Virus record (IMG/VR): IMGVR_UViG_3300042545_001134 | Location: 120,600 to 184,599 of that record | Length of the DNA: 64,000 nucleotides | Strand: one strand, 5' to 3' | DNA from: a virus | In this document: piece after piece, positions 46,596-54,057 of the stretch | Layout of the letters: every line of letters begins with the position of its first letter | Position numbering within the stretch: position 1 is the first letter of the stretch | Translations under genes and position numbers: made by a program | Notes under the pieces: model-generated | The model's database searches: none | What the model saw: only the letters and a program-made list of their open reading frames with translations | What the model was told of the DNA's origin: nothing

Positions 46596-46889
46596 TTATT
46601 TTAAATAAAAATTTATCTGGTTTGGGATGTATTCGTATATTGAGTCATCCGGTATTTCCTCTTCTGATTTTTTAAATGCAACTAATGTTATTCTAACTAA
46701 TTCAAATTGTTCTTTACTTAATTCCGGTTGTCCTCTCTTTTCAAAATTGATTTGTGAAATGTCACTTACCAAATCAAAAAAATCAGATTCACTATCATTG
46801 GCAATAAAATACCTTTTTGCGTCTTCATTACCATCGATATATTTTTTTACAGTCTGCAGATAAATTAATACCTCAGGTGATTTCTCCAT
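46596..46889 (-). CDS. Hypothetical protein, 97 aa
   Basis: A mostly helical acidic protein (PEVLIYLQTVKKYIDGNEDA, SDFFDLVSDISQINFEKRGQ, EYIPNQINFYLK). No known motif. It lies one base from the AAA gene and 3 bases from the Dam gene, consistent with a four- to five-gene unit. A binding partner of the AAA ATPase is possible but not shown. Confidence 0.6.
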   Translation of the reverse strand: MEKSPEVLIYLQTVKKYIDGNEDAKRYFIANDSESDFFDLVSDISQINFEKRGQPELSKEQFELVRITLVAFKKSEEEIPDDSIYEYIPNQINFYLK

Positions 46890-46892
46890 AAA

Positions 46893-47780
46893 TTAATAAT
46901 TCATTATCAGTAATTCGATGCCATCGTTTTGTGTTCCATCTTTCTTAGAACCCGCGGCCTTTTTGAACGTTCGTCTTTCCCATCTAAATTGTTTACTGAA
47001 CATTGATAGTTGACCATTCTCACCTACATTGGTTCCGTATATTGGAAACCAATCATGTAGTTGTGGGAATTCGTAATATGATAAACTAAATTTACCTTGT
47101 GCACCCTTCAATGCGTTTGCCAATCTTTCGTGGTCTTTTGAATCGAAGTCGTGGTTTGAGTAATAGTTCTCAGTTTTCCAATACGGTGGGTCCATATAGA
47201 AATATGTTGTGGGTGAATCGTATTTTTCAATTACTGTTTGAAAATCCATATTCTCAACGAATGTGATTCTCCCTAAATGTGCTCGGTATTCAAGATGTTT
47301 TAATTTATCCATGAATATCAAGACTTTACATCTGTACTTACCCTTATAATCAGTGTAATTTGATGACTCGGGTTTTGACCCCGAGAATACTTGGGTTAAC
47401 ACATAGACGTACTTCGCAGCAACATCATAGTTAGGTTCGTCTCCAATTACTAAATCAGGACTAAACACCTCTTTTTGATAGGTTTTGAACATCTGTTCAT
47501 ATTCAGGTGGGGTTACCTCAACACCAACCTGTTGACATGGGTATTTTGCCAACTCTTCCCACATCCTATCGCAGTCTCTTGAACATTTAAATAGATTGGC
47601 GTTCAATCCATTAAAGTCATTGTAGACTACAGTTTTCAAGTTAGGGTAGTTCTTTAAATCCATGTTAAAGAAAACCCAAAACATCCCTGAAAACCCTTCA
47701 ACATATGTTTCAATATCCGTTGGTATGTACGGAACTATCCATTTACCTATTCTTGCTTTTCCACCAATGTATGATATCAT
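46893..47780 (-). CDS. dam: DNA adenine methylase (Dam family)
   Basis: A 295-residue protein. The N-terminus MISYIGGKARIGKWIVPYIP corresponds to the SAM-binding F-x-G-G/K region of Dam-type enzymes, ETYVEGFSGMFWVFFN to the following 'E-P-F-x-G' motif, VVYNDFNGLNANLFK to 'x-N-D-x-N', and TYFYMDPPYWKT carries the catalytic D-P-P-Y. It transfers methyl from SAM to N6 of adenine in a short DNA site; in phages this protects DNA from host restriction. It starts a minus-strand unit; AGGAG directly abuts the ATG, too close for a normal ribosome site. The recognition site is unknown. Confidence 0.9.
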   Translation of the reverse strand: MISYIGGKARIGKWIVPYIPTDIETYVEGFSGMFWVFFNMDLKNYPNLKTVVYNDFNGLNANLFKCSRDCDRMWEELAKYPCQQVGVEVTPPEYEQMFKTYQKEVFSPDLVIGDEPNYDVAAKYVYVLTQVFSGSKPESSNYTDYKGKYRCKVLIFMDKLKHLEYRAHLGRITFVENMDFQTVIEKYDSPTTYFYMDPPYWKTENYYSNHDFDSKDHERLANALKGAQGKFSLSYYEFPQLHDWFPIYGTNVGENGQLSMFSKQFRWERRTFKKAAGSKKDGTQNDGIELLIMNY

Positions 47781-47887
47781 CTCCTAAAGTTGTAATTTAG
47801 TGTTTTATTTGTACGTATTAGAAAATATAAGTAAAAAAAACCGTAAAAAAAAGAGGTGGGTCAAAGTTTTTTGAGTGTCCTTATTTC

Positions 47888-47916
47888 TTGACAAACTCCT
47901 ATTTATTATGTATACT
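47888..47916 (+). promoter_or_regulatory. Sigma-70-like promoter TTGACA-N17-TATACT
   Basis: A near-consensus -35 (TTGACA, 47888-47893) and -10 (TATACT, 47911-47916) with the ideal 17-base spacer. It faces the plus-strand pair beginning at 47924, leaving an almost leaderless message. It differs from Bacteroidota promoters (TTG-N19-23-TAnnTTTG), though TTG with TACTTTAA 22 bases on is a weak match to that type as well. Confidence 0.6.
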
Positions 47917-47923
47917 TTAAATT

Positions 47924-48076
47924 ATGGCATGTTCAGAATGTAAGAAAAAACAATCTCTCAAGGAGGAATTGGTTAAGAGCACCGAGTTTGTTCAGAAGGG
48001 GGTGATGTGGTTTGTTGTTATTTGGAGTGGGTTCGCCATTTACGGTATCTACACACTCATCTGTAAGTTTATATGA
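47924..48076 (+). CDS. Membrane microprotein with CxxC, 50 aa
   Basis: The ATG at 47924 opens a 50-residue product beginning MACSECKKKQSLKEELVKST; a C-x-x-C at residues 3-6 is followed by a short charged helix and one transmembrane segment (~28-47, MWFVVIWSGFAIYGIYTLI). The stop TGA overlaps the ATG of the 212-aa gene (ATGA), so the two are probably co-translated. The cysteines may bind metal or be modified. Function unknown. A strong promoter sits directly upstream, which supports it as a real, early gene. Confidence 0.7.
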   Translation: MACSECKKKQSLKEELVKSTEFVQKGVMWFVVIWSGFAIYGIYTLICKFI

Positions 48077-48711
48077 AAAACGGAAAGTACTTTATAGTTC
48101 TTTTCTGTAATAAGAAGAGAATAAAAATTTTGTATCGTTGTCAGAAACTGACGACAATACATGAGTACTGGCGCGAATTTAAAACTGAAAGACAACCACG
48201 TTTCTTAAAGACACAAGGTGGTAAAAGAAAACAAGAACAATTATTTGAATTGGCATTAATCTTCCCAAATAGTCGTTGGGTTAAGAGTACATATGTTAAA
48301 GATAGTCTTGGTAGATTAATTGAGACAAAGATGGAAGACGATAAACTTCGCATCAAAGAAATTATTCCATATTGGAAAGAAGAATTAATTTATGATTTTC
48401 AAACAAAGAAAAGAATCCGATATCATGAGATGTTATCATCAATAATGGAGATATCGGAGATTGGTCAGATATTCACATTAAATAACAAACTATTTGTACA
48501 GGTTGAGGATGATATAAGATTGTACGGTAATAAAAATATTGCGGATGCTGAGAGATTGTTTGGTTTGGTTAGAGAGGACCTATTAAAAAAGAAAAAGGGT
48601 AATTTCATCTTCGTTAAAGATGTAACTACCGCTCAAAGAAAATTACTTTATACTTTATTGGAATCAAAAGGATTTAAGAGGACTGAACTTTTTCGTCATT
48701 ACTCTTATTAA
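48073..48711 (+). CDS. Hypothetical protein, 212 aa, plus strand
   Basis: A basic protein (many Lys/Arg), starting MKNGKYFIVLFCNKKRIKIL and ending FKRTELFRHYSY. It contains EYWREFKTERQPRFLKTQGG and FPNSRWVKSTYVKDSLGRLI, mixed alpha/beta without a motif I can name. One of only four plus-strand genes; ATGA coupling ties it to the membrane microprotein. Its 3' end overlaps the convergent 83-aa gene by 38 bases. It is likely an early protein given its promoter; nucleic-acid binding is possible from its charge. Confidence 0.65.
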   Translation: MKNGKYFIVLFCNKKRIKILYRCQKLTTIHEYWREFKTERQPRFLKTQGGKRKQEQLFELALIFPNSRWVKSTYVKDSLGRLIETKMEDDKLRIKEIIPYWKEELIYDFQTKKRIRYHEMLSSIMEISEIGQIFTLNNKLFVQVEDDIRLYGNKNIADAERLFGLVREDLLKKKKGNFIFVKDVTTAQRKLLYTLLESKGFKRTELFRHYSY

Positions 48712-48925
48712 ACACAATATCCACCTCACCCATTTTAATTGTAAATGATTTACCGGGGTTTGAGGTTTTTCTATTTTGTTTTTTAGAAACGTAATCATAT
48801 GTTTTATAGAATTCTAATTCGGCAACCTCAATTACGATTGTGTTTGAAACCGAGGCGATATTTAATTTTTCAATTAAATCGCTAACAATCGCAAGTTGAT
48901 TTAATAAGTCACCCTTTTTTTCCAT
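48674..48925 (-). CDS. Hypothetical protein, 83 aa
   Basis: Begins MEKKGDLLNQLAIVSDLIEK, with a helical N-terminus, a beta-like middle (NTIVIEVAELEFYKTYDYVS) and a charged tail (MGEVDIVFNKSNDEKVQSS). It overlaps the convergent 212-aa gene by 38 bases and the 71-aa gene upstream by 17. No motif recognised. Composition is protein-like, and such small proteins are common in phage accessory regions. Confidence 0.55.
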   Translation of the reverse strand: MEKKGDLLNQLAIVSDLIEKLNIASVSNTIVIEVAELEFYKTYDYVSKKQNRKTSNPGKSFTIKMGEVDIVFNKSNDEKVQSS

Positions 48926-49124
48926 AACCGAATATCATTAGTATTTTAGTAAATATGTTTATTTTCTTTTTTTCAGGTTCTTTGAACATTTGAGTCTTAT
49001 CAATTTTTTTGATTTCCTCAATCATCCTCCTCTTCTGGTTCAGAATCTCCCTCTGGTCCCTCTCCGCTTCCTTCTTCAACCAATTTAATCCCTGTTGTAG
49101 GCTCTTGTTGTTTTTCTGTGCCAT
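48909..49124 (-). CDS. Basic helical protein, 71 aa, deeply overlapping the 154-aa gene
   Basis: Begins MAQKNNKSLQQGLNWLKKEA; the next part RDQREILNQKRRMIEEIKKI is a strong coiled coil, and the C-terminus INIFTKILMIFGYGKKG may be amphipathic or membrane-associated. Its first ~107 bases lie inside the 3' end of the 154-aa gene in another frame, so the same DNA encodes a basic helix here and an acidic tail there. Unusually long overlap; both frames look protein-like. Confidence 0.5.
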   Translation of the reverse strand: MAQKNNKSLQQGLNWLKKEAERDQREILNQKRRMIEEIKKIDKTQMFKEPEKKKINIFTKILMIFGYGKKG

Positions 49125-49482
49125 TATCTATAAATGAAATTTCTTTTAGTTTATCAAGTGTTTCATGTTGGAACAGCAATTCCAATTCTTTAATTTTTGA
49201 CTGTAGTAGTTTTTGTTTTTCCTCCATCTCTTTGTTAGTGTCGATTACATCCTGAGCACATCTGAAGACAACATCATAACCATCTGTGGTTGCATGTGAA
49301 ATCAATGACAACAAAGTAAACTTATCGTTCTTGTCTTGGACTTTTGTTTTAATTGATTTATACGGAGCGACGATTTGTTCGAATCTCCATGTTACAGGTA
49401 GTTTAATGTCTAAACTGACATTGCCGTCAATCTCCCTTAATGAGAAAAAGAAAGGTCTTAAAAATCTTATAGTTTCAAACAC
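49018..49482 (-). CDS. Hypothetical protein with coiled coil and acidic tail, 154 aa
   Basis: Begins MFETIRFLRPFFFSLREIDG, with beta-like KLPVTWRFEQIVAPYKSIKT, then a coiled coil (NKEMEEKQKLLQSKIKELEL) and an extreme acidic end (VEEGSGEGPEGDSEPEEEDD). It starts 4 bases after the stop of the 59-aa membrane protein gene, in line with the H1-like operon. Acidic tails often bind basic partners; here both the H1-like protein and the overlapping basic 71-aa protein are candidates. Function unknown. Confidence 0.6.
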   Translation of the reverse strand: MFETIRFLRPFFFSLREIDGNVSLDIKLPVTWRFEQIVAPYKSIKTKVQDKNDKFTLLSLISHATTDGYDVVFRCAQDVIDTNKEMEEKQKLLQSKIKELELLFQHETLDKLKEISFIDNGTEKQQEPTTGIKLVEEGSGEGPEGDSEPEEEDD

Positions 49483-49486
49483 GTTG

Positions 49487-49666
49487 TTAAATTATAAAGT
49501 AAGTTATTATGTATGATGTTGTTAAGTAAAGAATCGTTTCATTTACTTTTGATACCTTCATCGGTACCGGTTCAGACTGAAATAGTTTAACTATAAACTC
49601 CAATATGAATCTTAGAGTGTAAACACAACTCAGAATGAGTAAGAATAATTTAAATTGCTCAATCAT
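49487..49666 (-). CDS. Small membrane protein, 59 aa
   Basis: ATG 49666, TAA 49487. Begins MIEQFKLFLLILSCVYTLRF and ends YLTTSYIITYFII. Two hydrophobic segments (~6-30 and ~46-59) flank a short loop (QSEPVPMKVSKVNET), so two membrane passes are likely. It overlaps the H1-like gene by 8 bases (ATGATTGA) and the next start follows 4 bases after its stop. Tightly packed, so very likely expressed. Function unknown; could be a holin-sized or signalling protein, but no direct evidence. Confidence 0.65.
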   Translation of the reverse strand: MIEQFKLFLLILSCVYTLRFILEFIVKLFQSEPVPMKVSKVNETILYLTTSYIITYFII

Positions 49667-49838
49667 GTTGTTTAATCTCCTCCAAAATTTCTTTACGATA
49701 TTGTGCCATTAGTATTTTAACCTCCTGTGCGTGTTTCCTAGCACGTATCGATGCACTTCGGTTACCCTTTTCATAAACTTTAGTAGTGTCAACAGACATT
49801 TTCTCCACCAAGTCTTTTATTTTCTTTAGCGTTTCCAT
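49659..49838 (-). CDS. Histone-H1-like (Hc1-type) DNA-binding protein, 59 aa
   Basis: ATG 49838, TGA 49659. Begins METLKKIKDLVEKMSVDTTK and continues VYEKGNRSASIRARKHAQEV; the core closely resembles the 'KGNKAAGTRARKALQELK' helix of Hc1/histone-H1-like proteins widespread in Bacteroidota. Such proteins bind DNA non-specifically and compact the nucleoid. This copy lacks the long Lys/Pro tail. It may alter host or phage DNA packaging, or be an acquired host gene. It heads a 3-gene overlapping unit and has a promoter-like element upstream. Confidence 0.78.
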   Translation of the reverse strand: METLKKIKDLVEKMSVDTTKVYEKGNRSASIRARKHAQEVKILMAQYRKEILEEIKQHD

Positions 49839-49856
49839 ATTTTTCCGTTTTTATTA

Positions 49857-49887
49857 CTAATATACGGAAAAAATTCTATTTTTTCAA
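49857..49887 (-). promoter_or_regulatory. Putative Bacteroidota-type promoter of H1-like unit
   Basis: In gene sense: TTG, 20 bases, then TATATTAG (7 of 8 matches to TAnnTTTG), 18 bases before ATG 49838. It overlaps the last codons of the 49876-50331 gene. Moderate match only. Confidence 0.45.
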
Positions 49888-50331
49888 GTTTTGTTCTAAT
49901 AATTTATAGACCTCAGTTAACATATCAAGCTCTGACCTTGATTTTTTATGTTTGAAGTCAAATAATTTATAGAAATACTCACCCATACGGGGATTACCTT
50001 CATCCATTTTGGTACCGTAGTATGCCTCATAGAAGAAATTCCAAAGGTATTCATAATGATTACCCTTTTCTTTAAAATAAATCTTTTCCTTTGAAAAATC
50101 AGACAGTAATTTATCCCAACACCAGTTGAAGTGGTTTCGTTGGTCTGTCTCGTTGAATAGGACATCGACACCTAAGAATGTGGTATCGACTAGTTCATAT
50201 AAAGAAGATAGAAAATCATAAAAAAGTTCTACCCTCTCTCTATGTATGTTATATGCCCTGTACCAAATGTCGATTTGATGTTTGTATTTGTCGGTAGTTT
50301 CAAACTCAATGTAATCTTCTCTCTTTTCCAT
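49876..50331 (-). CDS. Hypothetical protein, 151 aa
   Basis: The start was placed at ATG 50331 (MEKREDYIEFETTDKYKHQI) rather than a Met 13 codons earlier, because the earlier part (MSFSFLIFFIFGN) looks like translated non-coding AT-rich DNA. A mostly helical, aromatic-rich protein (HYEYLWNFFYEAYYGTKMDE) with ending SELDMLTEVYKLLEQNLKK. I recall similar proteins only as uncharacterised phage genes. A 47-base gap separates it from the 484-aa gene upstream. Confidence 0.6.
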   Translation of the reverse strand: MEKREDYIEFETTDKYKHQIDIWYRAYNIHRERVELFYDFLSSLYELVDTTFLGVDVLFNETDQRNHFNWCWDKLLSDFSKEKIYFKEKGNHYEYLWNFFYEAYYGTKMDEGNPRMGEYFYKLFDFKHKKSRSELDMLTEVYKLLEQNLKK

Positions 50332-50378
50332 GTTGCCGAATATAAAAAATATAAGGAAAGAAAAGGACAAAAAGAAGT

Positions 50379-51833
50379 TTATTGAGTTTTTTCGTTGTAT
50401 CCAAAGATTTTTTTCATTCTTTGAACTTCTTCCTCTAAGATTGATGACATTGTAGTTTTAGACTCGTTAACTGTTTTAACGTTCAAAGGTTCAATACCTT
50501 TATGTCCCCAACTAACTTGTTTTTCTCCCGCTAACTTCTTTGCTTTTCTTTCTACTTTTTTACCCATGTTCTCACCTGTTTTAGAAGGGATAACATTTGC
50601 CGCGTCGTGTGAGTTACCCATTGTAGAATCACCCTCTAACGCCTTTTTTAATCTTACTTTAAATCTTTCTGATGGTTCGTAGTCGTATTGTAAATCTTCC
50701 ATTCCACCACCTCTATTATCTTCAATTGTTTCGTTTTCTTCGTCAGTTGTTCTTTGAGCAACTTTCTCACCTTTATTGATTTGGTTAGGAAACTCAGGGT
50801 TATCATTACCATCAAACGTTGAGATGTCTTTCAATTTCTTTTCAACATCAGACATGTGTGATTTAGAGTCGTCACCCGAAGTTTTTTGCACCTTCTTAGT
50901 AAACTCAAGACCCGGTACTGATTCAGAAACCATTCTTGAAATCAATGAAACTAATTCACTTTCTGACAATCTTAAAGTTGCCCTTTTAGATTCACCTAAC
51001 TGGTCTAAAGATGTAACGATTTCTTCGTCATCACCTTCGCCAAGGTCATCCATACTTGTAACAACCGTTTCATCTTCTTCCTTCATTGTTGAACATTCAC
51101 TACATTGTCCTTCCTCATTCATAGGAGAACCACATTCGTTGCACATTCCTTCACCTTCATTTAATTTATGGTCATGACCTTCACACTTACAATCTTCAAC
51201 AGATTTACCACATGAATCACATGTTTCCATTTCACCCTCATTAGTGTCAATATCTTTGGTTATGGTTACTTTATGCATTTTACCACTTCCTTTTGGAAAT
51301 TCAAATTCTTTTTTACCACCATCTCTAGCAGCATCGGCAGCTAAAACAAATGCATTAGATTCTTCAACATCACCTTCTTCATTCACATCACCATACCCAG
51401 AATGCATTTCTTCTTCTTCAAGTTGTTTATAGTATTCATTAACATTATAAGATTCGGTTCCTACTTTTATTTCAGAAAGACCTCTTTCTTTAGCATCTAA
51501 AATTGCTTGTGCTATGTTTTTAACTTTTATAGACTTTTTTTCCATGGTTTTTGTTTCTTTTACTTCAAAGGTTTCTCCCATCTCATCCAATTTGTCAATC
51601 ATATCAGAATGTGAGTTATATTTTTGTTTTTCAATAATAAACTCCTTTTCAGGATGTTTATCTTTATAAATATTTAAATGTTGATTTGCTTCTTCCTCAG
51701 ATTCAAATGAATCAATAGGTTCACCTTCACAAGTAATATGAAACACATCATTACCTTTTTCACCCTCTAAAATGGTTCTTTTTACCTCATCCATTAGGGT
51801 TTCATTAATTATATTTTGAATATTTGTTTTCAT
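50379..51833 (-). CDS. Acidic 484-aa protein with zinc-ribbon-like Cys pairs
   Basis: A strongly acidic protein. Around residues 215-255 are Cys pairs CDSCGKSVEDCKC and CNECGSPMNEEGQCSEC, typical of small zinc ribbons. A repeated element is E-D/E-TVVTSMDDLGEGD and EIVTSLDQLGESK. The C-terminus SILEEEVQRMKKIFGYNEKT resembles a short 'M-K-x-L-x-G-Y-N' tail found at the end of many phage structural-cluster proteins, possibly an anchoring peptide. One base separates it from the DUF5661-like gene. Likely a scaffold or virion-associated protein; function unknown. Confidence 0.6.
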   Translation of the reverse strand: MKTNIQNIINETLMDEVKRTILEGEKGNDVFHITCEGEPIDSFESEEEANQHLNIYKDKHPEKEFIIEKQKYNSHSDMIDKLDEMGETFEVKETKTMEKKSIKVKNIAQAILDAKERGLSEIKVGTESYNVNEYYKQLEEEEMHSGYGDVNEEGDVEESNAFVLAADAARDGGKKEFEFPKGSGKMHKVTITKDIDTNEGEMETCDSCGKSVEDCKCEGHDHKLNEGEGMCNECGSPMNEEGQCSECSTMKEEDETVVTSMDDLGEGDDEEIVTSLDQLGESKRATLRLSESELVSLISRMVSESVPGLEFTKKVQKTSGDDSKSHMSDVEKKLKDISTFDGNDNPEFPNQINKGEKVAQRTTDEENETIEDNRGGGMEDLQYDYEPSERFKVRLKKALEGDSTMGNSHDAANVIPSKTGENMGKKVERKAKKLAGEKQVSWGHKGIEPLNVKTVNESKTTMSSILEEEVQRMKKIFGYNEKTQ

Positions 51834-51834
51834 A

Positions 51835-52677
51835 TTATCTTATAAATATCTTATTTATTTCATTTAACACTACTTTCTCCATCTCTGAGTATGGAATTCC
51901 GTATTTTTTTGATACTTTCTTTACCGCTTCAACCAATCCATCCACTTCATAGAATTCAAGTGCTTTGGTACTTCCTTGGTTACAATAAGGGAATTTCTTA
52001 CACTTATCCTTAACTCTTACGTAAACACCCTTAGGACCACCCCATTTAGGGAATTTTTTATCCTTAACCGCTCTACTTTGTTTGATACTCTTTTCCCCAC
52101 CAATACTCAGTGGGTTTTTACGGTTTTTACTTGGGAATGGTGCATCATACGCACCATTAGAATCTGCAGTCATCGCCTCATCGATATCACCCTCTTCATT
52201 CATATTATGTATCTTGGTGATTGGTCTATTAATTGGTTTACTATTAAACGCCATTTCAAATGAACCACCAGATTCTGCACCCATCGCCTCTGTGGTATCT
52301 TGTTTCTTCTTTTTACCTTGACAATGTGCCCTCTGTGAGAATCCTTTTGGATTTGAACAATCTATAGAATCTTTATATTCCTGTGACCATTTCTCCTCAA
52401 TCTCCATCTTACTTAATTTATCATAGTATTTTGGGTCTTCACCAATATGGTCCATGGCAATTTCCTTTGCTTGGCTTTTATTTTTGGTGTGTTCAAGTTC
52501 AATCTTAATACCTTTATTCAATTGTTTTAACAATTCTGAAACCGTGATTTCAATGTCTTTTTTATCAACTGAATCGGTTGAATCGTCGTAGGCGTGTTTT
52601 ATCGCAATGTCTTTAATCGACATATTATCAGATTTACCACCCTTTAATTTGTTTGATTCTTTCATATTACTTGACAC
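51835..52677 (-). CDS. DUF5661-like protein, 280 aa
   Basis: Residues ~52-95 (LLKQLNKGIKIELEHTKNKS, QAKEIAMDHIGEDPKYYDKL) match the pattern G-I-x-V-E-L-E-H-T ... A-x-x-I-A-x-D-H-L-x-E-D-P-x-Y-Y-x-x-L of phage DUF5661. Later come a Cys pair segment (CSNPKGFSQRAHCQGKKK), a linker, and CKKFPYCNQGSTKALEF. The DUF is common in phage structural and assembly regions and has unknown function. Its start overlaps the 79-aa gene by 11 bases. An alternative start four codons later (MKESNK) is equally possible. Confidence 0.65.
   Translation of the reverse strand: MSSNMKESNKLKGGKSDNMSIKDIAIKHAYDDSTDSVDKKDIEITVSELLKQLNKGIKIELEHTKNKSQAKEIAMDHIGEDPKYYDKLSKMEIEEKWSQEYKDSIDCSNPKGFSQRAHCQGKKKKQDTTEAMGAESGGSFEMAFNSKPINRPITKIHNMNEEGDIDEAMTADSNGAYDAPFPSKNRKNPLSIGGEKSIKQSRAVKDKKFPKWGGPKGVYVRVKDKCKKFPYCNQGSTKALEFYEVDGLVEAVKKVSKKYGIPYSEMEKVVLNEINKIFIR
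51841..51848 (-). promoter_or_regulatory. TATTTATA motif before 484-aa gene
   Basis: Gene-sense TATTTATA overlapping the last codons of the 280-aa gene and ending 7 bases before ATG 51833. The overlap with coding sequence and short spacing make this a weaker member of the motif set. Confidence 0.35.
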
Positions 52678-52906
52678 TCTTTAATGAACTTTCCCAAAAC
52701 GACTTACGCTGCCAAAGAGTTTTGAATAGTTCAACAACCACCTTAGTTGATAGGTCCACAATTCTGTCGTCGATACTTTTTGCACCGGTTTCCTTTTGTA
52801 TCATCTTAATAACGATATTATGTGCTTGAGTGGACTCAAGGAAGTCTTTCATTTCTTTCCTTGAAATTTTTTCAATCTCTTTAATATCTGCGCTTGATAA
52901 TGCCAT
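52667..52906 (-). CDS. Hypothetical helical protein, 79 aa
   Basis: Begins MALSSADIKEIEKISRKEMK and contains GAKSIDDRIVDLSTKVVVEL and FKTLWQRKSFWESSLKSVK. All helical, fits the short proteins found near phage neck and structural genes, which I cannot name. One base gap from the 184-aa gene and an 11-base overlap with the 280-aa gene support translation within the operon. Confidence 0.6.
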   Translation of the reverse strand: MALSSADIKEIEKISRKEMKDFLESTQAHNIVIKMIQKETGAKSIDDRIVDLSTKVVVELFKTLWQRKSFWESSLKSVK

Positions 52907-52907
52907 C

Positions 52908-53462
52908 TTATGTGTTTCTTCTTGTTCTAATCAAAGGTTCCATTGCCGATGTATATGTCGGTAAAAACTTAACTAACTTGTCTAACATAGTCATAGTTTC
53001 GTTTTCAATTGGTAACATGTCTGAGTTAATATATAAACCACCATCTTGACCAACAATCATTACAAAGTTGATGTCTAAGTCACTAATAGTACCATCTAAC
53101 CTAATTTGGTTATCGTCAATTGTAAAACCTGGGTCTAATTCCGCAAGTTGTGCGACTTGTTGTCTGAATGAGTCAATCAATTGACTTATTGAACCCTTTT
53201 CATCTTCCTGTAGTTTAACATCCTCTTGGTCATATGAAAGTAATTTAACTTCCACATCGTTAACCACTTCTACGTTGTCAAACTGTTCTTGACTTGACTC
53301 AGGTGCTGGTTCATTAATATCGTCACCGGGTTCCATTGGTCTTGTTTCCTCAACCTCTTCGGTGATTGTTTTCTTGTTTGTCACTTTTGACTCGTTAAGA
53401 TTTCTCATTATATTGAGGAAACCTTTCATCTCGTCATATGGTGTCTGTTTCTTGTTGCTCAT
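52908..53462 (-). CDS. Hypothetical protein, 184 aa
   Basis: An acidic protein beginning MSNKKQTPYDEMKGFLNIMR, a Pro/Glu-rich middle (RPMEPGDDINEPAPESSQEQ) and a folded C-terminal half (SQLIDSFRQQVAQLAELDPG, FTIDDNQIRLDGTISDLDIN, FLPTYTSAMEPLIRTRRNT). Probably a virion or assembly-cluster protein; no motif recognised. It overlaps the amidase-fold gene by 29 bases. Confidence 0.6.
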   Translation of the reverse strand: MSNKKQTPYDEMKGFLNIMRNLNESKVTNKKTITEEVEETRPMEPGDDINEPAPESSQEQFDNVEVVNDVEVKLLSYDQEDVKLQEDEKGSISQLIDSFRQQVAQLAELDPGFTIDDNQIRLDGTISDLDINFVMIVGQDGGLYINSDMLPIENETMTMLDKLVKFLPTYTSAMEPLIRTRRNT

Positions 53463-54057
53463 TTCTAAAAAATATTCTAAAATTAAATGATGGGTTTATA
53501 TCTGTATAAATATTCGAAAAGTTGGATTTACAAACAACTCCATGGAATTTTATGACATTTTCTAAATAACCTTGTGATTGTACCACCTGTTTAGGTATAC
53601 TATGTAACCCACATAAGTGGTCACACAGGTCAGCAACAGACTCTAATTGACTGTCACTGTACTTATCCCAGAAATAATAGTTTCTCCAATTCCTAACGAA
53701 TGGTTCGGACCTATATGGGTCTCCAATCCAATTATTTAAAAACCCCGTGATGGTATTTTTACTTAACCACCCGAGGTTTTCAATTGCTATTTTAATAAAT
53801 TGTTTATCTACTTTAGGTTCCTCAAAAGTATTTGAGTAGTAATTTGTATCGTATAATTGATACACCGTACCTAATTTAGTAACCACGAAATGTGGTATTT
53901 CAGAGTATTTCCCGTTATTTCTATACTTTAACTTATTAATGAAGTCGTCGGCTCTTCTACCGGTATCGTATAGTAATATTTGGGTTTTTTTTGTTTTTCT
54001 TTTTGTTATGTTTAGTACCTTACTATCTAAACCTTCTACGTTGTGTATTTCCAACAT
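53434..54057 (-). CDS. Amidase_2-fold protein with degenerate zinc site
   Basis: A 207-residue protein whose order of strands matches T7-lysozyme-type N-acetylmuramoyl-L-alanine amidases: QILLYDTGRRADDF (first strand), EIPHFVVTKLGTVYQLYD (central), and KFHGVVCKSNF ... INPSFNF (C-terminal). In T7 lysozyme the zinc ligands are two His and one Cys. Here the first His position is Tyr30, the second His is kept (His172) and the Cys position is Asn188. It may therefore be an inactive or structural relative rather than a lysin, or use a different metal site. It overlaps the 184-aa gene by 29 bases and the -1 frame extension of the gene upstream by 35. Confidence 0.55.
   Translation of the reverse strand: MLEIHNVEGLDSKVLNITKRKTKKTQILLYDTGRRADDFINKLKYRNNGKYSEIPHFVVTKLGTVYQLYDTNYYSNTFEEPKVDKQFIKIAIENLGWLSKNTITGFLNNWIGDPYRSEPFVRNWRNYYFWDKYSDSQLESVADLCDHLCGLHSIPKQVVQSQGYLENVIKFHGVVCKSNFSNIYTDINPSFNFRIFFRNEQQETDTI
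53505..53512 (-). promoter_or_regulatory. TATTTATA motif inside amidase-fold gene, upstream of 184-aa gene
   Basis: Gene-sense TATTTATA, 42 bases before ATG 53462, within coding sequence of the preceding gene. Possible internal promoter; weak support. Confidence 0.3.
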
